Below, in pieces: positions 42,502-50,716 of a stretch of DNA of 64,000 nucleotides. The translations under genes were made by a program, and so were the position numbers. The notes under the pieces are model-generated. The model did not search any database and had not been told where the DNA came from. It saw only the letters and a program-made list of their open reading frames with translations. How positions within the stretch are numbered: the stretch's first letter is position 1; each line of letters begins with the position of its first letter. Source of the DNA: Caryophanales bacterium (GTDB lineage Bacteria > Bacillota_I > Bacilli_A > RF39 > UBA660). The DNA lies in the NCBI GenBank assembly GCA_016282155.1, contig JAEEJY010000005.1, forward strand, positions 1 through 64,000, in the 5' to 3' direction.

Positions 42502-43899
42502 CTAAAATCTAAAATATAAGAAAGGATTATATGTATCACTTACTAAATAAGAGATCGTTACTAAGAATAATAATAAATATATTAATATTGTTAAAACACT
42601 TATTAATTTTGGATATTTTATTTTTTTAATTAAATCTTTTACTTTAGTACTTATTGGTAAACTAAAGATAATTCCTAGAGTCAAAATAACAAAGTAATTT
42701 TTAAAATAATAGAAGAATGCTTTATTTACAAAATCAATATTTCCAATATTAAATAATACTTTTAAATATGACCCTAAAGCATTAAAATCAGTTATCGCAA
42801 ATAAAACCCATCCAAACATTACAATTATTAAAGTATATATGTGTCTTAAATAAATTGGCAATCTATCAATCAATTTTTTTAAGAAGAATTTTTCTAGAAT
42901 TAAAAATATACCATAATATAAACCCCATAGTACAAAATTTAAACTTGCACCATGCCATAATCCTGTTAACATCCAAACAATTAATATATTGCGGATATTC
43001 TTTAATACACCACATCTATTTCCACCTAAAGGAATATATAAATAATCTTTAAACCATGTAGATAATGATATATGCCAGCGATGCCAAAAGTCCGTTATTG
43101 ATGTTGCTATATATGGATAATTAAAGTTTTCTAAATATGTAAATCCTAACATCTTACCCATTCCTATAGCCATATCAGAATATCCAGAAAAATCAAAATA
43201 TATTTGAAGAGTAAATGATATAACTCCTAGAATTGCTAAGCCTGTTGACATTAATTCAGGTTCTAAAGAAGTTATTGTTGTAAATAATAAACCTATATTA
43301 TTTGCAAGTAACACCTTTTTAAATAAACCTCGCATAAATCTAATTAAACCATTACTAAAAGAATTAAAAGTAACTTTACGATTATGTAATTCACTAGTGA
43401 TAGTTTCATATCTTACAATAGGTCCCGCAATTAATTGAGGAAACATTGATACATACGTTAAAAAGTCAAAGAAGTTTTTCTCTGCTTTTACCTCATCACG
43501 GTAAACATCAATAATATAACTCATTATTTGGAAAGTAAAGAAACTTATACCAATAGGTAAACTTAAGTTAAGACTGCCTATATTAACTCTAAATAAATAA
43601 TTAATTATTTGAATTAAAAAGTCTGCATACTTAAAGAATCCTAGTACTAAAATATTTACGATTATCGCAATTATTAGATATTTCTTTTTATCTTTTTCTT
43701 TTGCTATTTTTAAAGTTAAATAGTAACCTAAGTATGAAGATAAAATAAGTAAAAATACATATATAGGTTCTCCCCAAGCATAAAAGATTAAACTAAATGC
43801 TAAAAGAACATAATTTTTTATCTTTTTAGGTACTAAATAATATGCAATTAAAAATATAACAAAAAAGAAAAAGAGAAAAGGTATACTACTAAAAACCAT
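42502..43899 (-). CDS. MBOAT family membrane O-acyltransferase
   Basis: A 465-residue, roughly ten-span protein of the AlgI/DltB type that passes acyl groups across the membrane. Signatures are YFDFSGYSDMAIGMGKMLGF, DFWHRWHISLSTWFKDYLYIPLGGNR, and the catalytic His in GLWHGASLNFVLWG. The N-terminus VFSSIPFLFFFFVIFLIAYY is the usual first span. No dltA, dltC or dltD lies nearby, and the partner is a DHHW protein, which points to O-acetylation of a glycan rather than D-alanylation. GGAGGGG supports the start. Confidence 0.93.
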   Translation of the reverse strand: MVFSSIPFLFFFFVIFLIAYYLVPKKIKNYVLLAFSLIFYAWGEPIYVFLLILSSYLGYYLTLKIAKEKDKKKYLIIAIIVNILVLGFFKYADFLIQIINYLFRVNIGSLNLSLPIGISFFTFQIMSYIIDVYRDEVKAEKNFFDFLTYVSMFPQLIAGPIVRYETITSELHNRKVTFNSFSNGLIRFMRGLFKKVLLANNIGLLFTTITSLEPELMSTGLAILGVISFTLQIYFDFSGYSDMAIGMGKMLGFTYLENFNYPYIATSITDFWHRWHISLSTWFKDYLYIPLGGNRCGVLKNIRNILIVWMLTGLWHGASLNFVLWGLYYGIFLILEKFFLKKLIDRLPIYLRHIYTLIIVMFGWVLFAITDFNALGSYLKVLFNIGNIDFVNKAFFYYFKNYFVILTLGIIFSLPISTKVKDLIKKIKYPKLISVLTILIYLLLFLVTISYLVSDTYNPFLYFRF

Positions 43900-43914
43900 A
43901 ATTCTCCCCTCCTA

Positions 43915-44352
43915 TTATTTTGTAATTAAATCACAAACTTTATCTGGATCACTATTTACAACATATATAAAATAGTTATCTTCTTCGTAAGTCATTCCTT
44001 TTTTTACTAATGCTGTTTCACTAGGAAAATATCCGTTATCCCAGGCAGCTTTATATTGATCAACAAAATAATTTGCTTCATCTAAAGCATCTTCCTTGTT
44101 GCTACCATATTTAAAGATTGCATACATTTTAGAAACTGCGGCATCCTCTTCCATAACTACCATATAAGATTCAAATTTAGATAAATCAACTCCATAAGTC
44201 CCTTCAATAGTTTCTTTATCTATTTTTTCAAAATCTTTATATTCTGTTTTTAAATTATTATAAACAGTATCATAATTTATATCTAACTTTCTTTTACCAC
44301 AACCTGTTAATAAAAATGCTACTGCAATTAAACTTATTATTATTTTTTTCAT
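43915..44352 (-). CDS. DUF4358-like lipoprotein
   Basis: A 145-residue predicted lipoprotein: MKKIIISLIAVAFLLTGCGK, with lipobox LTGC for lipidation at Cys 18 and cleavage by the LspA at 5115. The exterior domain is compact alpha/beta (YMVVMEEDAAVSKMYAIFKYG, DEANYFVDQYKAAW, YFIYVVNSDPD). It resembles DUF4358 proteins, which often accompany MBOAT/DHHW genes, as here (15 bases from the MBOAT gene). Its task in acyl transfer is inferred from context. GGTGATAAT precedes the start. Confidence 0.78.
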   Translation of the reverse strand: MKKIIISLIAVAFLLTGCGKRKLDINYDTVYNNLKTEYKDFEKIDKETIEGTYGVDLSKFESYMVVMEEDAAVSKMYAIFKYGSNKEDALDEANYFVDQYKAAWDNGYFPSETALVKKGMTYEEDNYFIYVVNSDPDKVCDLITK

Positions 44353-44400
44353 ATTATCACCATAATAAGTATATCATAAATAACCGCTATAAGAAAATAA

Positions 44401-44421
44401 AAAAAGACTAGTTAGTCTTTT

Positions 44422-44422
<1 letters not shown>
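44401..44422 (-). terminator. Terminator overlapping the tgt stop
   Basis: Stem AAAAAGACT/AGTCTTTTT with a 4-base loop. The TAA (44422-44424) abuts the stem; A/T-run flanks. Confidence 0.85.
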
Positions 44423-45577
<1,155 letters not shown>

Positions 45578-45591
<14 letters not shown>

Positions 45592-45994
45592 GTTTTGCTG
45601 TATATACTTTTCCGATGCTACCTACATAAATTTTTCCAACAACATCATAAGAAAATTTATCTCCTTCTTGTTTACCAATTACGGCTTGTCCCATTGGAGA
45701 GTTAGGTAATACTGCTTCATAACCGCCAGCTCCAATAGCAGATTCACTAATTACATATTTACCTTCTTGTTTGAAACCATAATCACTCATAATAACACTA
45801 AATTTACTACCTAAAGTAATTGTGTTACTATTAGGATTTTCTAGTATTTCTACTTCGTTTAAAATAGCATCATAGCTTTTTACTTCGTTATTTGAAATTT
45901 CTTTTTGTCTTGCTGTTGTAGCAAATTTCGCATCTTCAATAGCTCTTTCATGTCTTCTTGTAAGTACATCATATTGTTCTTGTATAATTTTCAT
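45578..45994 (-). CDS. GreA/GreB family factor with shortened N-terminal coiled coil
   Basis: A 138-residue protein. The C-terminal FKBP-like domain of Gre factors is clear (TITLGSKFSVIMSDYG, SPMGQAVIGKQEGDKFSYDV), which binds RNA polymerase. The N-terminal coiled coil is about 55 residues (GreA has about 75) and its tip lacks the acidic GDLSENAEY-like sequence that holds the catalytic Mg, reading FATTARQKEISNNEVKSYD instead. So transcript-cleavage activity is doubtful, while RNA-polymerase secondary-channel binding may remain. No second gre gene is in the window. AGGGGGG precedes the ATG. It resembles anti-Gre-type regulators in logic, without clear sequence proof. Confidence 0.82.
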
Positions 45995-46016
45995 TCCAAT
46001 TCCCCCCTAAAAATTA

Positions 46017-46235
46017 TTAATCCATAAATTTATTCATTTGTTTCATCATTTGATTAACTTGTTTTTGACTTGGAGTTCTTCCCATTCCACTCATCATCGC
46101 TCTAATCATTTGTTCATTGATTGGTGGATTCTTTTTCATATATTTCATTAAATATTTTCTGGCAATGAAAAATCCAATAACACCACCAGCTATTAATCCT
46201 ACTAATATTTTTAATATATCAAATAATAGTTCCAT
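46017..46235 (-). CDS. yneF: YneF family (UPF0154) membrane protein
   Basis: A 72-residue protein with one N-terminal transmembrane helix ([27 protein letters not shown]) and the family signature [33 protein letters not shown]. Conserved in Bacilli and Mollicutes; function not known. AGAGGTGAAA precedes the ATG. In B. subtilis yneF lies near lexA, tkt and the SOS gene yneA; here it is about 3 kb from the tkt/SOS-peptide/lexA cluster, an interesting partial synteny. Confidence 0.93.
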   Translation of the reverse strand: MELLFDILKILVGLIAGGVIGFFIARKYLMKYMKKNPPINEQMIRAMMSGMGRTPSQKQVNQMMKQMNKFMD

Positions 46236-46340
46236 ATTTTCACCTCTAATAGTATTTTACTAGAAAATATAACTCATTTCAAGATTAAAACTTGAATAAA
46301 GATTTAAAATACTATAAAATTAAATTAGAAAGAGGTAAAT

Positions 46341-47291
46341 ATGAAAAAGATAAGTTTTATTATACCTGTTTACAACGTTGAAAAGTATCTTGATAAGCTT
46401 TTAAAAAGTATTATAAGTAATAATTATAAGGATTATGAGATTATAATTGTTAATGATGAATCAACCGATAAAACATATGATATATGTGTTGATTATTTAA
46501 GTAAATATGATAATATTACCGTTATTAATGAGAAACATCAAGGATTATCAGTCGCAAGAAATAATGCTTTAAAACTTGCTACCGGTGATTATATTTGGTT
46601 TATTGACGGTGATGATTATATTGAAAAAAATAGTCTTAAAATATTATCCAAATATATGGAAAGTAATTACGATATTATTGTTTTTAATTATAATAAGGTA
46701 TTTAATGATAAAGTCATTAAAATTAATAGTTTTGGTAGCTTTGATGATGTAAAAATAAAGTATATCTTGTCTTCAGGATTTGTATGGAATAAGATATGTA
46801 AAAAAGAATTATATACTAAGAATCCTTTCCCTAAGAATTTAATATTTGAAGACTTACATGTTATGCCAGAACTTGTCTTAAAAACAAATAATATTAAATT
46901 TATTGATAATTATCTATATAATTATGTTCAAAGAAAAGATTCAGTATTAAGCACTTATTTTCCAGATAAAATTGATGAACGTTTAAAAGCCTATGAAACT
47001 TTATATAAGAAATTAGGTAAAGAATATTACAACGAGATAGAATATATTTTTATTACTAATCTCCTTGAAAGTTTTATCTATGATGAAACATATTTTAAAA
47101 AGAAATGTAATTTAAAAAATATAAATAAATATGTAAAAAGTTATTTTAATAAATATTATAATAATAAATATTTAAGAGGTTCTTCACATATAAAAAGTAT
47201 TTTAAAACGTATTTACTTTTTCTTAATCTATCATAATATATTTTTCTTTTCAAAAATATATATTAAATTTAAATTAATATTTAACAAATAA
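46341..47291 (+). CDS. Family 2 glycosyltransferase
   Basis: A 316-residue enzyme. The N-terminal GT-A fold starts KKISFIIPVYNVEKYLDKLL, has the Asp of IIIVNDESTDKTYDI, the donor-site GLSVARNNAL and the DxD-type GDYIWFIDGDDY. The C-terminal half is more variable and ends in aromatic-rich basic sequence (YFFLIYHNIFFFSKIYIKF), suggesting membrane association. It transfers a sugar to a cell-surface glycan; donor and acceptor are unknown. AAAGAGGT is upstream of the ATG. A short inverted repeat TTCAAG/CTTGAA (46278-46296) lies in the promoter region. The isolated plus-strand position suggests acquired or mobile surface-glycan function. Confidence 0.88.
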   Translation: MKKISFIIPVYNVEKYLDKLLKSIISNNYKDYEIIIVNDESTDKTYDICVDYLSKYDNITVINEKHQGLSVARNNALKLATGDYIWFIDGDDYIEKNSLKILSKYMESNYDIIVFNYNKVFNDKVIKINSFGSFDDVKIKYILSSGFVWNKICKKELYTKNPFPKNLIFEDLHVMPELVLKTNNIKFIDNYLYNYVQRKDSVLSTYFPDKIDERLKAYETLYKKLGKEYYNEIEYIFITNLLESFIYDETYFKKKCNLKNINKYVKSYFNKYYNNKYLRGSSHIKSILKRIYFFLIYHNIFFFSKIYIKFKLIFNK

Positions 47292-47321
47292 AAAAGATAT
47301 TAACACTTGTTAATATCTTTT
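47292..47321. terminator. Bidirectional terminator between GT2 and tkt
   Basis: Fourteen-base arms AAAAGATATTAACA/TGTTAATATCTTTT with a 2-base centre. Overlaps the tkt TAA (47320-47322) and directly follows the GT2 TAA (47289-47291). Confidence 0.9.
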
Positions 47322-49311
47322 ATTTATATAGTTTTAAAATACTTTCATAAATATAATTAAAATCAAGATGGCATGCTCTTAAAACTTCATCTCTACTTCC
47401 ACTTAAACCAAAGTCATTTACGGTAAATAAGTATTTATCACTATAAACAAATTGATGCCATCCAAAAGATGATCCTGCTTCAATTACCATAACTTTAACT
47501 CCCATTGGTATTAAGCTTTCCTTATATTCTTTAGGTTGATTCATAAATATTTCCATACAAGGCATACTTACAACTCTTAAATCTATACCCTCTTTAGCAA
47601 ATAATGTTTCTGCAATATTAAGGGCTAATGTAACCTCTGTACCAGTTGCAATTATAACACCATGTAATATTCTATTTTCTTTTCTTACGATATAAGCTCC
47701 ATTTTTAACCAATAATGGATTAGTACATTTTAAATTATTTTGCTCTAATCTAGAGAGTATCAAAGCATTAGGATTATGCGAATTAAGCATAACTTGCCAT
47801 GAACCTAATACCTCATTAGCATCGGCTGGTCTAAATACATTTAAGTTAGGTGTTGATCTTAACATAGCAAGTTGTTCAATAGGTTGATGTGTTGGCCCAT
47901 CAGGTCCAATATTTATTGAATCATGACTAAATATATAGTTAACTGGTAAATCCATTAAAGCTGACATACGAATAGCTGGTTTCATATAATCAGCAAAACT
48001 TAAGAATGTTGATCCAAAAGTTTTAAAACCTGTTAAAGCTAGCCCATTTAAGATAGCTCCCATTGCATGTTCTCTTACGCCAAACATTATATTTTTACCG
48101 GTATAATGACCATCCTTAATTTCTCCTAAATCACGCAAATTAGTTCTTACTGAACTAGCAACATCAGCACTACCACCAACAAAGTTTGGCACCTGTCTTG
48201 CTATTTCATTAATAATTTCGTGATTACTATCTCTTGTTGCTTCTTTTTCTTCATAATTAAAAATCCATTGACGTTCACCATTAATTAATTCAACGTTTTG
48301 ATTTTTAATATAAATATCTACAATATCTTTATCATATTCATGATTTAAAGTACGATATTCACTAAATAATCTACTCCATAAATCATGTTTAACACTTGAT
48401 CTTTCAAAAATAAGTCTTGTAAAGTATTTTTTTGCTTCTTCATTAACATAGAAAGGTTCTTTAGGAACTTCTAAACTTGCCTTTAACTGTGCTAAATCAT
48501 CTTTTTCTAATAATTTACCATGGACTGTATTGGTTCCTGCATTTAAAGAACCATAACCGATAGTAGTTTTTACTTCAATGATAGTAGGTCGTAATGATTT
48601 TTTAGCAGCATTAATAGCTTTATCTATTTCATTAACGTTATTCCCGTCACCTACTTTTAATGTATACCATCCCATAGCTTTAAATCTATCAAGAACATTT
48701 TCGGTAAATGTATTAGAAGTATCTCCGTCTAAACTAACATTATTTGAATCGTATAATACGATTAAATTATTAAGATTTAATGTACCTGCGAAACTTGCAG
48801 CCTCATAACTAATACCTTCCATTAAATCCCCGTCACCACATAAAACAAATACATTATAGTTTACGAGTGGCTTATTTGAAAATATCTTTCCTTCCTTTTC
48901 TAAAGAAAATTTATTTTCTAACATCTTCTCCCCTAGTGCTAAGCCTACGGCTGTAGCAATACCTTGTCCTAATGGACCTGTTGATACATCTACTCCAGGA
49001 GTAACTCCATATTCTGGATGACCAGGAGTTTTGTATCCTTGTTTTCTAAAATGTTTTAAGTCTTCCATCGATATATCATATCCGGCCATAAATAATGTTG
49101 CATATAATAAAGCAGATCCATGACCGGCAGATAAAACAAATCTATCTCTTGATAACCAATTATTATCATTAGGTATTACATTCATATGTCTTGAATATAA
49201 TGTATAGATAATTGGGGCAGCTCCAAGTACAATACCTGGATGCCCACTTCCCGCTTTATCTATCATATCGATTGCTAAAGATTTAATATTATTAATAATT
49301 TTTTCATCCAT
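47320..49311 (-). CDS. tkt: Transketolase
   Basis: A 663-residue thiamine-diphosphate enzyme of the pentose phosphate pathway. The TPP/Mg motif is CGDGDLMEGISYEAASFAG through NNLIVLYDSNN; SAGHGSALLY and PGHPEYGVTPGVD line the active site; the Pyr domain has SHDSINIGPDGPTHQPIEQL. Length is typical. The ATG at 49311 is seven bases from AGGTG; the ATG six bases earlier overlaps that site. It is transcribed away from the SOS peptide and lexA. A TATAAT lies shortly upstream. Confidence 0.96.
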   Translation of the reverse strand: MDEKIINNIKSLAIDMIDKAGSGHPGIVLGAAPIIYTLYSRHMNVIPNDNNWLSRDRFVLSAGHGSALLYATLFMAGYDISMEDLKHFRKQGYKTPGHPEYGVTPGVDVSTGPLGQGIATAVGLALGEKMLENKFSLEKEGKIFSNKPLVNYNVFVLCGDGDLMEGISYEAASFAGTLNLNNLIVLYDSNNVSLDGDTSNTFTENVLDRFKAMGWYTLKVGDGNNVNEIDKAINAAKKSLRPTIIEVKTTIGYGSLNAGTNTVHGKLLEKDDLAQLKASLEVPKEPFYVNEEAKKYFTRLIFERSSVKHDLWSRLFSEYRTLNHEYDKDIVDIYIKNQNVELINGERQWIFNYEEKEATRDSNHEIINEIARQVPNFVGGSADVASSVRTNLRDLGEIKDGHYTGKNIMFGVREHAMGAILNGLALTGFKTFGSTFLSFADYMKPAIRMSALMDLPVNYIFSHDSINIGPDGPTHQPIEQLAMLRSTPNLNVFRPADANEVLGSWQVMLNSHNPNALILSRLEQNNLKCTNPLLVKNGAYIVRKENRILHGVIIATGTEVTLALNIAETLFAKEGIDLRVVSMPCMEIFMNQPKEYKESLIPMGVKVMVIEAGSSFGWHQFVYSDKYLFTVNDFGLSGSRDEVLRACHLDFNYIYESILKLYK

Positions 49312-49368
49312 AAACATTCACCTATTTTCATAATACAATTATATCATATATATAGGTAAATGTACCTT

Positions 49369-49497
49369 CTAATTATTAATAAGAATATTACTTTCATTAC
49401 TAGAATAATGTCTTAAAGCAACACCTCCAACATAAAAGAATAAAGCATAAAATAATATGATAGCTATTAAAAACCATCTTCCTGAAACGTTTTCCAT
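49369..49497 (-). CDS. SOS-controlled 42-residue membrane peptide (SidA/YneA-like in logic)
   Basis: A short gene with a perfect AAAGGAGG site and ATG at 49497. The peptide begins MENVSGRWFLIAIILFYALF and has one transmembrane helix with a short exterior tail (LRHYSSNESNILINN). Its promoter (TTGACG-17-TATAAT) contains a consensus LexA box inside the spacer and it diverges from lexA. In B. subtilis the division inhibitor yneA has this position, and Caulobacter SidA is a 29-residue SOS membrane inhibitor of division. The peptide lacks the LysM domain of YneA. A damage-induced division inhibitor is therefore the best inference; other small SOS peptides are possible. Confidence 0.8.
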   Translation of the reverse strand: MENVSGRWFLIAIILFYALFFYVGGVALRHYSSNESNILINN

Positions 49498-49522
49498 ATT
49501 CGTTTCCTCCTTTCTTAATTCC

Positions 49523-49551
49523 ATTATATAGCGAACAAGTGTTCACGTCAA
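49523..49551 (-). promoter_or_regulatory. Promoter of the SOS peptide
   Basis: On minus: TTGACG (49551-49546), 17-base spacer, TATAAT (49528-49523). The spacer is occupied by LexA box 1, so bound LexA would exclude RNA polymerase. Confidence 0.85.
49532..49544. promoter_or_regulatory. LexA box 1
   Basis: CGAACAAGTGTTC matches the Gram-positive SOS consensus GAAC-N4-GTTC exactly, positioned between the -35 and -10 of the small membrane gene. Confidence 0.92.
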
Positions 49552-49559
49552 GAAGAAAA

Positions 49560-49573
49560 CAAACAAATGTTTG
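49560..49573. promoter_or_regulatory. LexA box 2 (variant)
   Basis: Palindrome CAAACAAATGTTTG, an AAAC-N4-GTTT variant of the SOS box, touching the lexA -35. Likely autoregulatory with weaker affinity than box 1. Confidence 0.75.
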
Positions 49574-49599
49574 ACATTTACACTTTTATGTGTTAATAT
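49571..49599 (+). promoter_or_regulatory. lexA promoter
   Basis: TTGACA (49571-49576), 17-base spacer, TAATAT (49594-49599); the -35 overlaps LexA box 2. A GGAGGC site and the ATG at 49630 follow. Confidence 0.75.
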
Positions 49600-49629
49600 A
49601 AAAATGTAAGAAATAATAAGGAGGCGCTT

Positions 49630-50247
49630 ATGAGTAAATTAACTAAACGTCAAGAAGAAATACTAACATATGTAAAAGAATATATTGTATCGCACGGATA
49701 CCCACCTACTGTTCGTGAAATAGGTTCATCTTTAGGTGTATCTTCACCTGCTACAATACATACCCATTTAGCTAAATTAGCAGAAAAAGGTTTTATCAAG
49801 AGAGACGGTTCAAAAAATAGAGCTATTGAATTATTAGTAGAAAATGAATTTGAAAATAAAGATGAAGATGTTATCGAAGTACCATTACTTGGTAAAATAA
49901 CAGCAGGTTCACCAATTGAAGCTATCGAAAATCCAGATGAATTCTTTAGTTTACCAGCTTACTTAGTTCCAAATAATAAAGAAGTATTTACTTTAAAAGT
50001 AAGTGGTGAATCAATGATCAATGCTGGTATCTTAGATGGCGATATAATTATTGTTCAAAAGCAAAATGTTGCACGTAACGGAGAAATAGTAGTTGCAATG
50101 AATGATGAAAATGAAGTTACTCTTAAAACATTCTATAAAGAAAACGGATATTTCCGTTTACAACCTGAAAATGATACTATGGACCCAATAATTTTAGATA
50201 ATGTTACTATTTTAGGTAAAGCAATCGGTTTATATAGAAAATTTTAA
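49630..50247 (+). CDS. lexA: LexA SOS repressor
   Basis: A 205-residue repressor-autopeptidase. The N-terminal winged helix (about 1-70) has YPPTVREIGSSLGVSSPATIHTHL. The self-cleavage Ala-Gly is in KITAGSPIEAI (about 91). The catalytic dyad is Ser in KVSGESMINAGILDGD (about 127) and Lys in NEVTLKTFYKE (about 165). It would repress itself and the divergent membrane peptide until RecA filaments trigger cleavage. Its stop lies just before a bidirectional hairpin shared with the prepilin gene. Confidence 0.97.
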   Translation: MSKLTKRQEEILTYVKEYIVSHGYPPTVREIGSSLGVSSPATIHTHLAKLAEKGFIKRDGSKNRAIELLVENEFENKDEDVIEVPLLGKITAGSPIEAIENPDEFFSLPAYLVPNNKEVFTLKVSGESMINAGILDGDIIIVQKQNVARNGEIVVAMNDENEVTLKTFYKENGYFRLQPENDTMDPIILDNVTILGKAIGLYRKF

Positions 50248-50250
50248 AAT

Positions 50251-50279
50251 AAAAAAGGAAGTTTAAAACTTCCTTTTTT
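50251..50279. terminator. Bidirectional terminator of lexA and the prepilin gene
   Basis: Palindrome with core GGAAGTTT-A-AAACTTCC flanked by A6 and T7; ends at the prepilin TAA (50279-50281). Confidence 0.92.
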
Positions 50280-50662
50280 TATTCACCATATACTTCAACC
50301 GGATTAGTACAAGACACTTCATATTCTATAATTTTACGACTATTTTTTGTTGCTTTAATTTGAATATTTTCATTATCACAATCCGTTGGATTAGAAATAT
50401 CACTAGGAAGATAATCTCCCAAAATTAAGTCATTTAAAGTAAAAGTATATTCTCCCCCTACTTCTTTAAGTTCATCAATATCATCTAAATTAGTTTCTAT
50501 ATATGTAGAAGAAGCATTAGTAACATTCGTTACAAATGTTTTTTCTTCTTTTATTTGGGCATCTTTTATGCTTTTAGTTAAACTTGTAAATGATACTACC
50601 GCTATTACAGATAAAATTATAACTACTGCCATTAATTCAACTAATGTAAATCCTTTTTTCAT
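50279..50662 (-). CDS. Type IV prepilin-like protein
   Basis: A 127-residue exported protein beginning MKKGFTLVELMAVVIILSVI, a perfect class III prepilin signal (Gly before the cleavage, Phe +1, Glu +5), followed by the pilin helix and a small C-terminal domain of about 75 residues with two Cys (PTDCDNEN, EVSCTNP) that may form the D-loop disulphide. It is about a third the size of the prepilins at 38-41 kb and a candidate major pilin or ComG-like pseudopilin. GGTGAGAAT precedes the ATG at 50662; the ATG at 50731 overlaps parC. Confidence 0.86.
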   Translation of the reverse strand: MKKGFTLVELMAVVIILSVIAVVSFTSLTKSIKDAQIKEEKTFVTNVTNASSTYIETNLDDIDELKEVGGEYTFTLNDLILGDYLPSDISNPTDCDNENIQIKATKNSRKIIEYEVSCTNPVEVYGE

Positions 50663-50691
50663 ATTCTCACCTATATTCATTATAGCATAAA

Positions 50692-50716
50692 AAAAGAATG
50701 TATAAAACATTCTTTT
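50692..50716 (-). terminator. Terminator overlapping the parC stop
   Basis: Stem AAAAGAATGT/ACATTCTTTT with a 5-base loop; TAA at 50715-50717 is in the stem. T-run on minus. Confidence 0.87.

Noticed and set aside
46278-46296. TTCAAG/CTTGAA inverted repeat upstream of the GT2 gene as an operator
   Set aside because: Short, A+T-rich and without a recognised regulator nearby; noted only in the gene entry.
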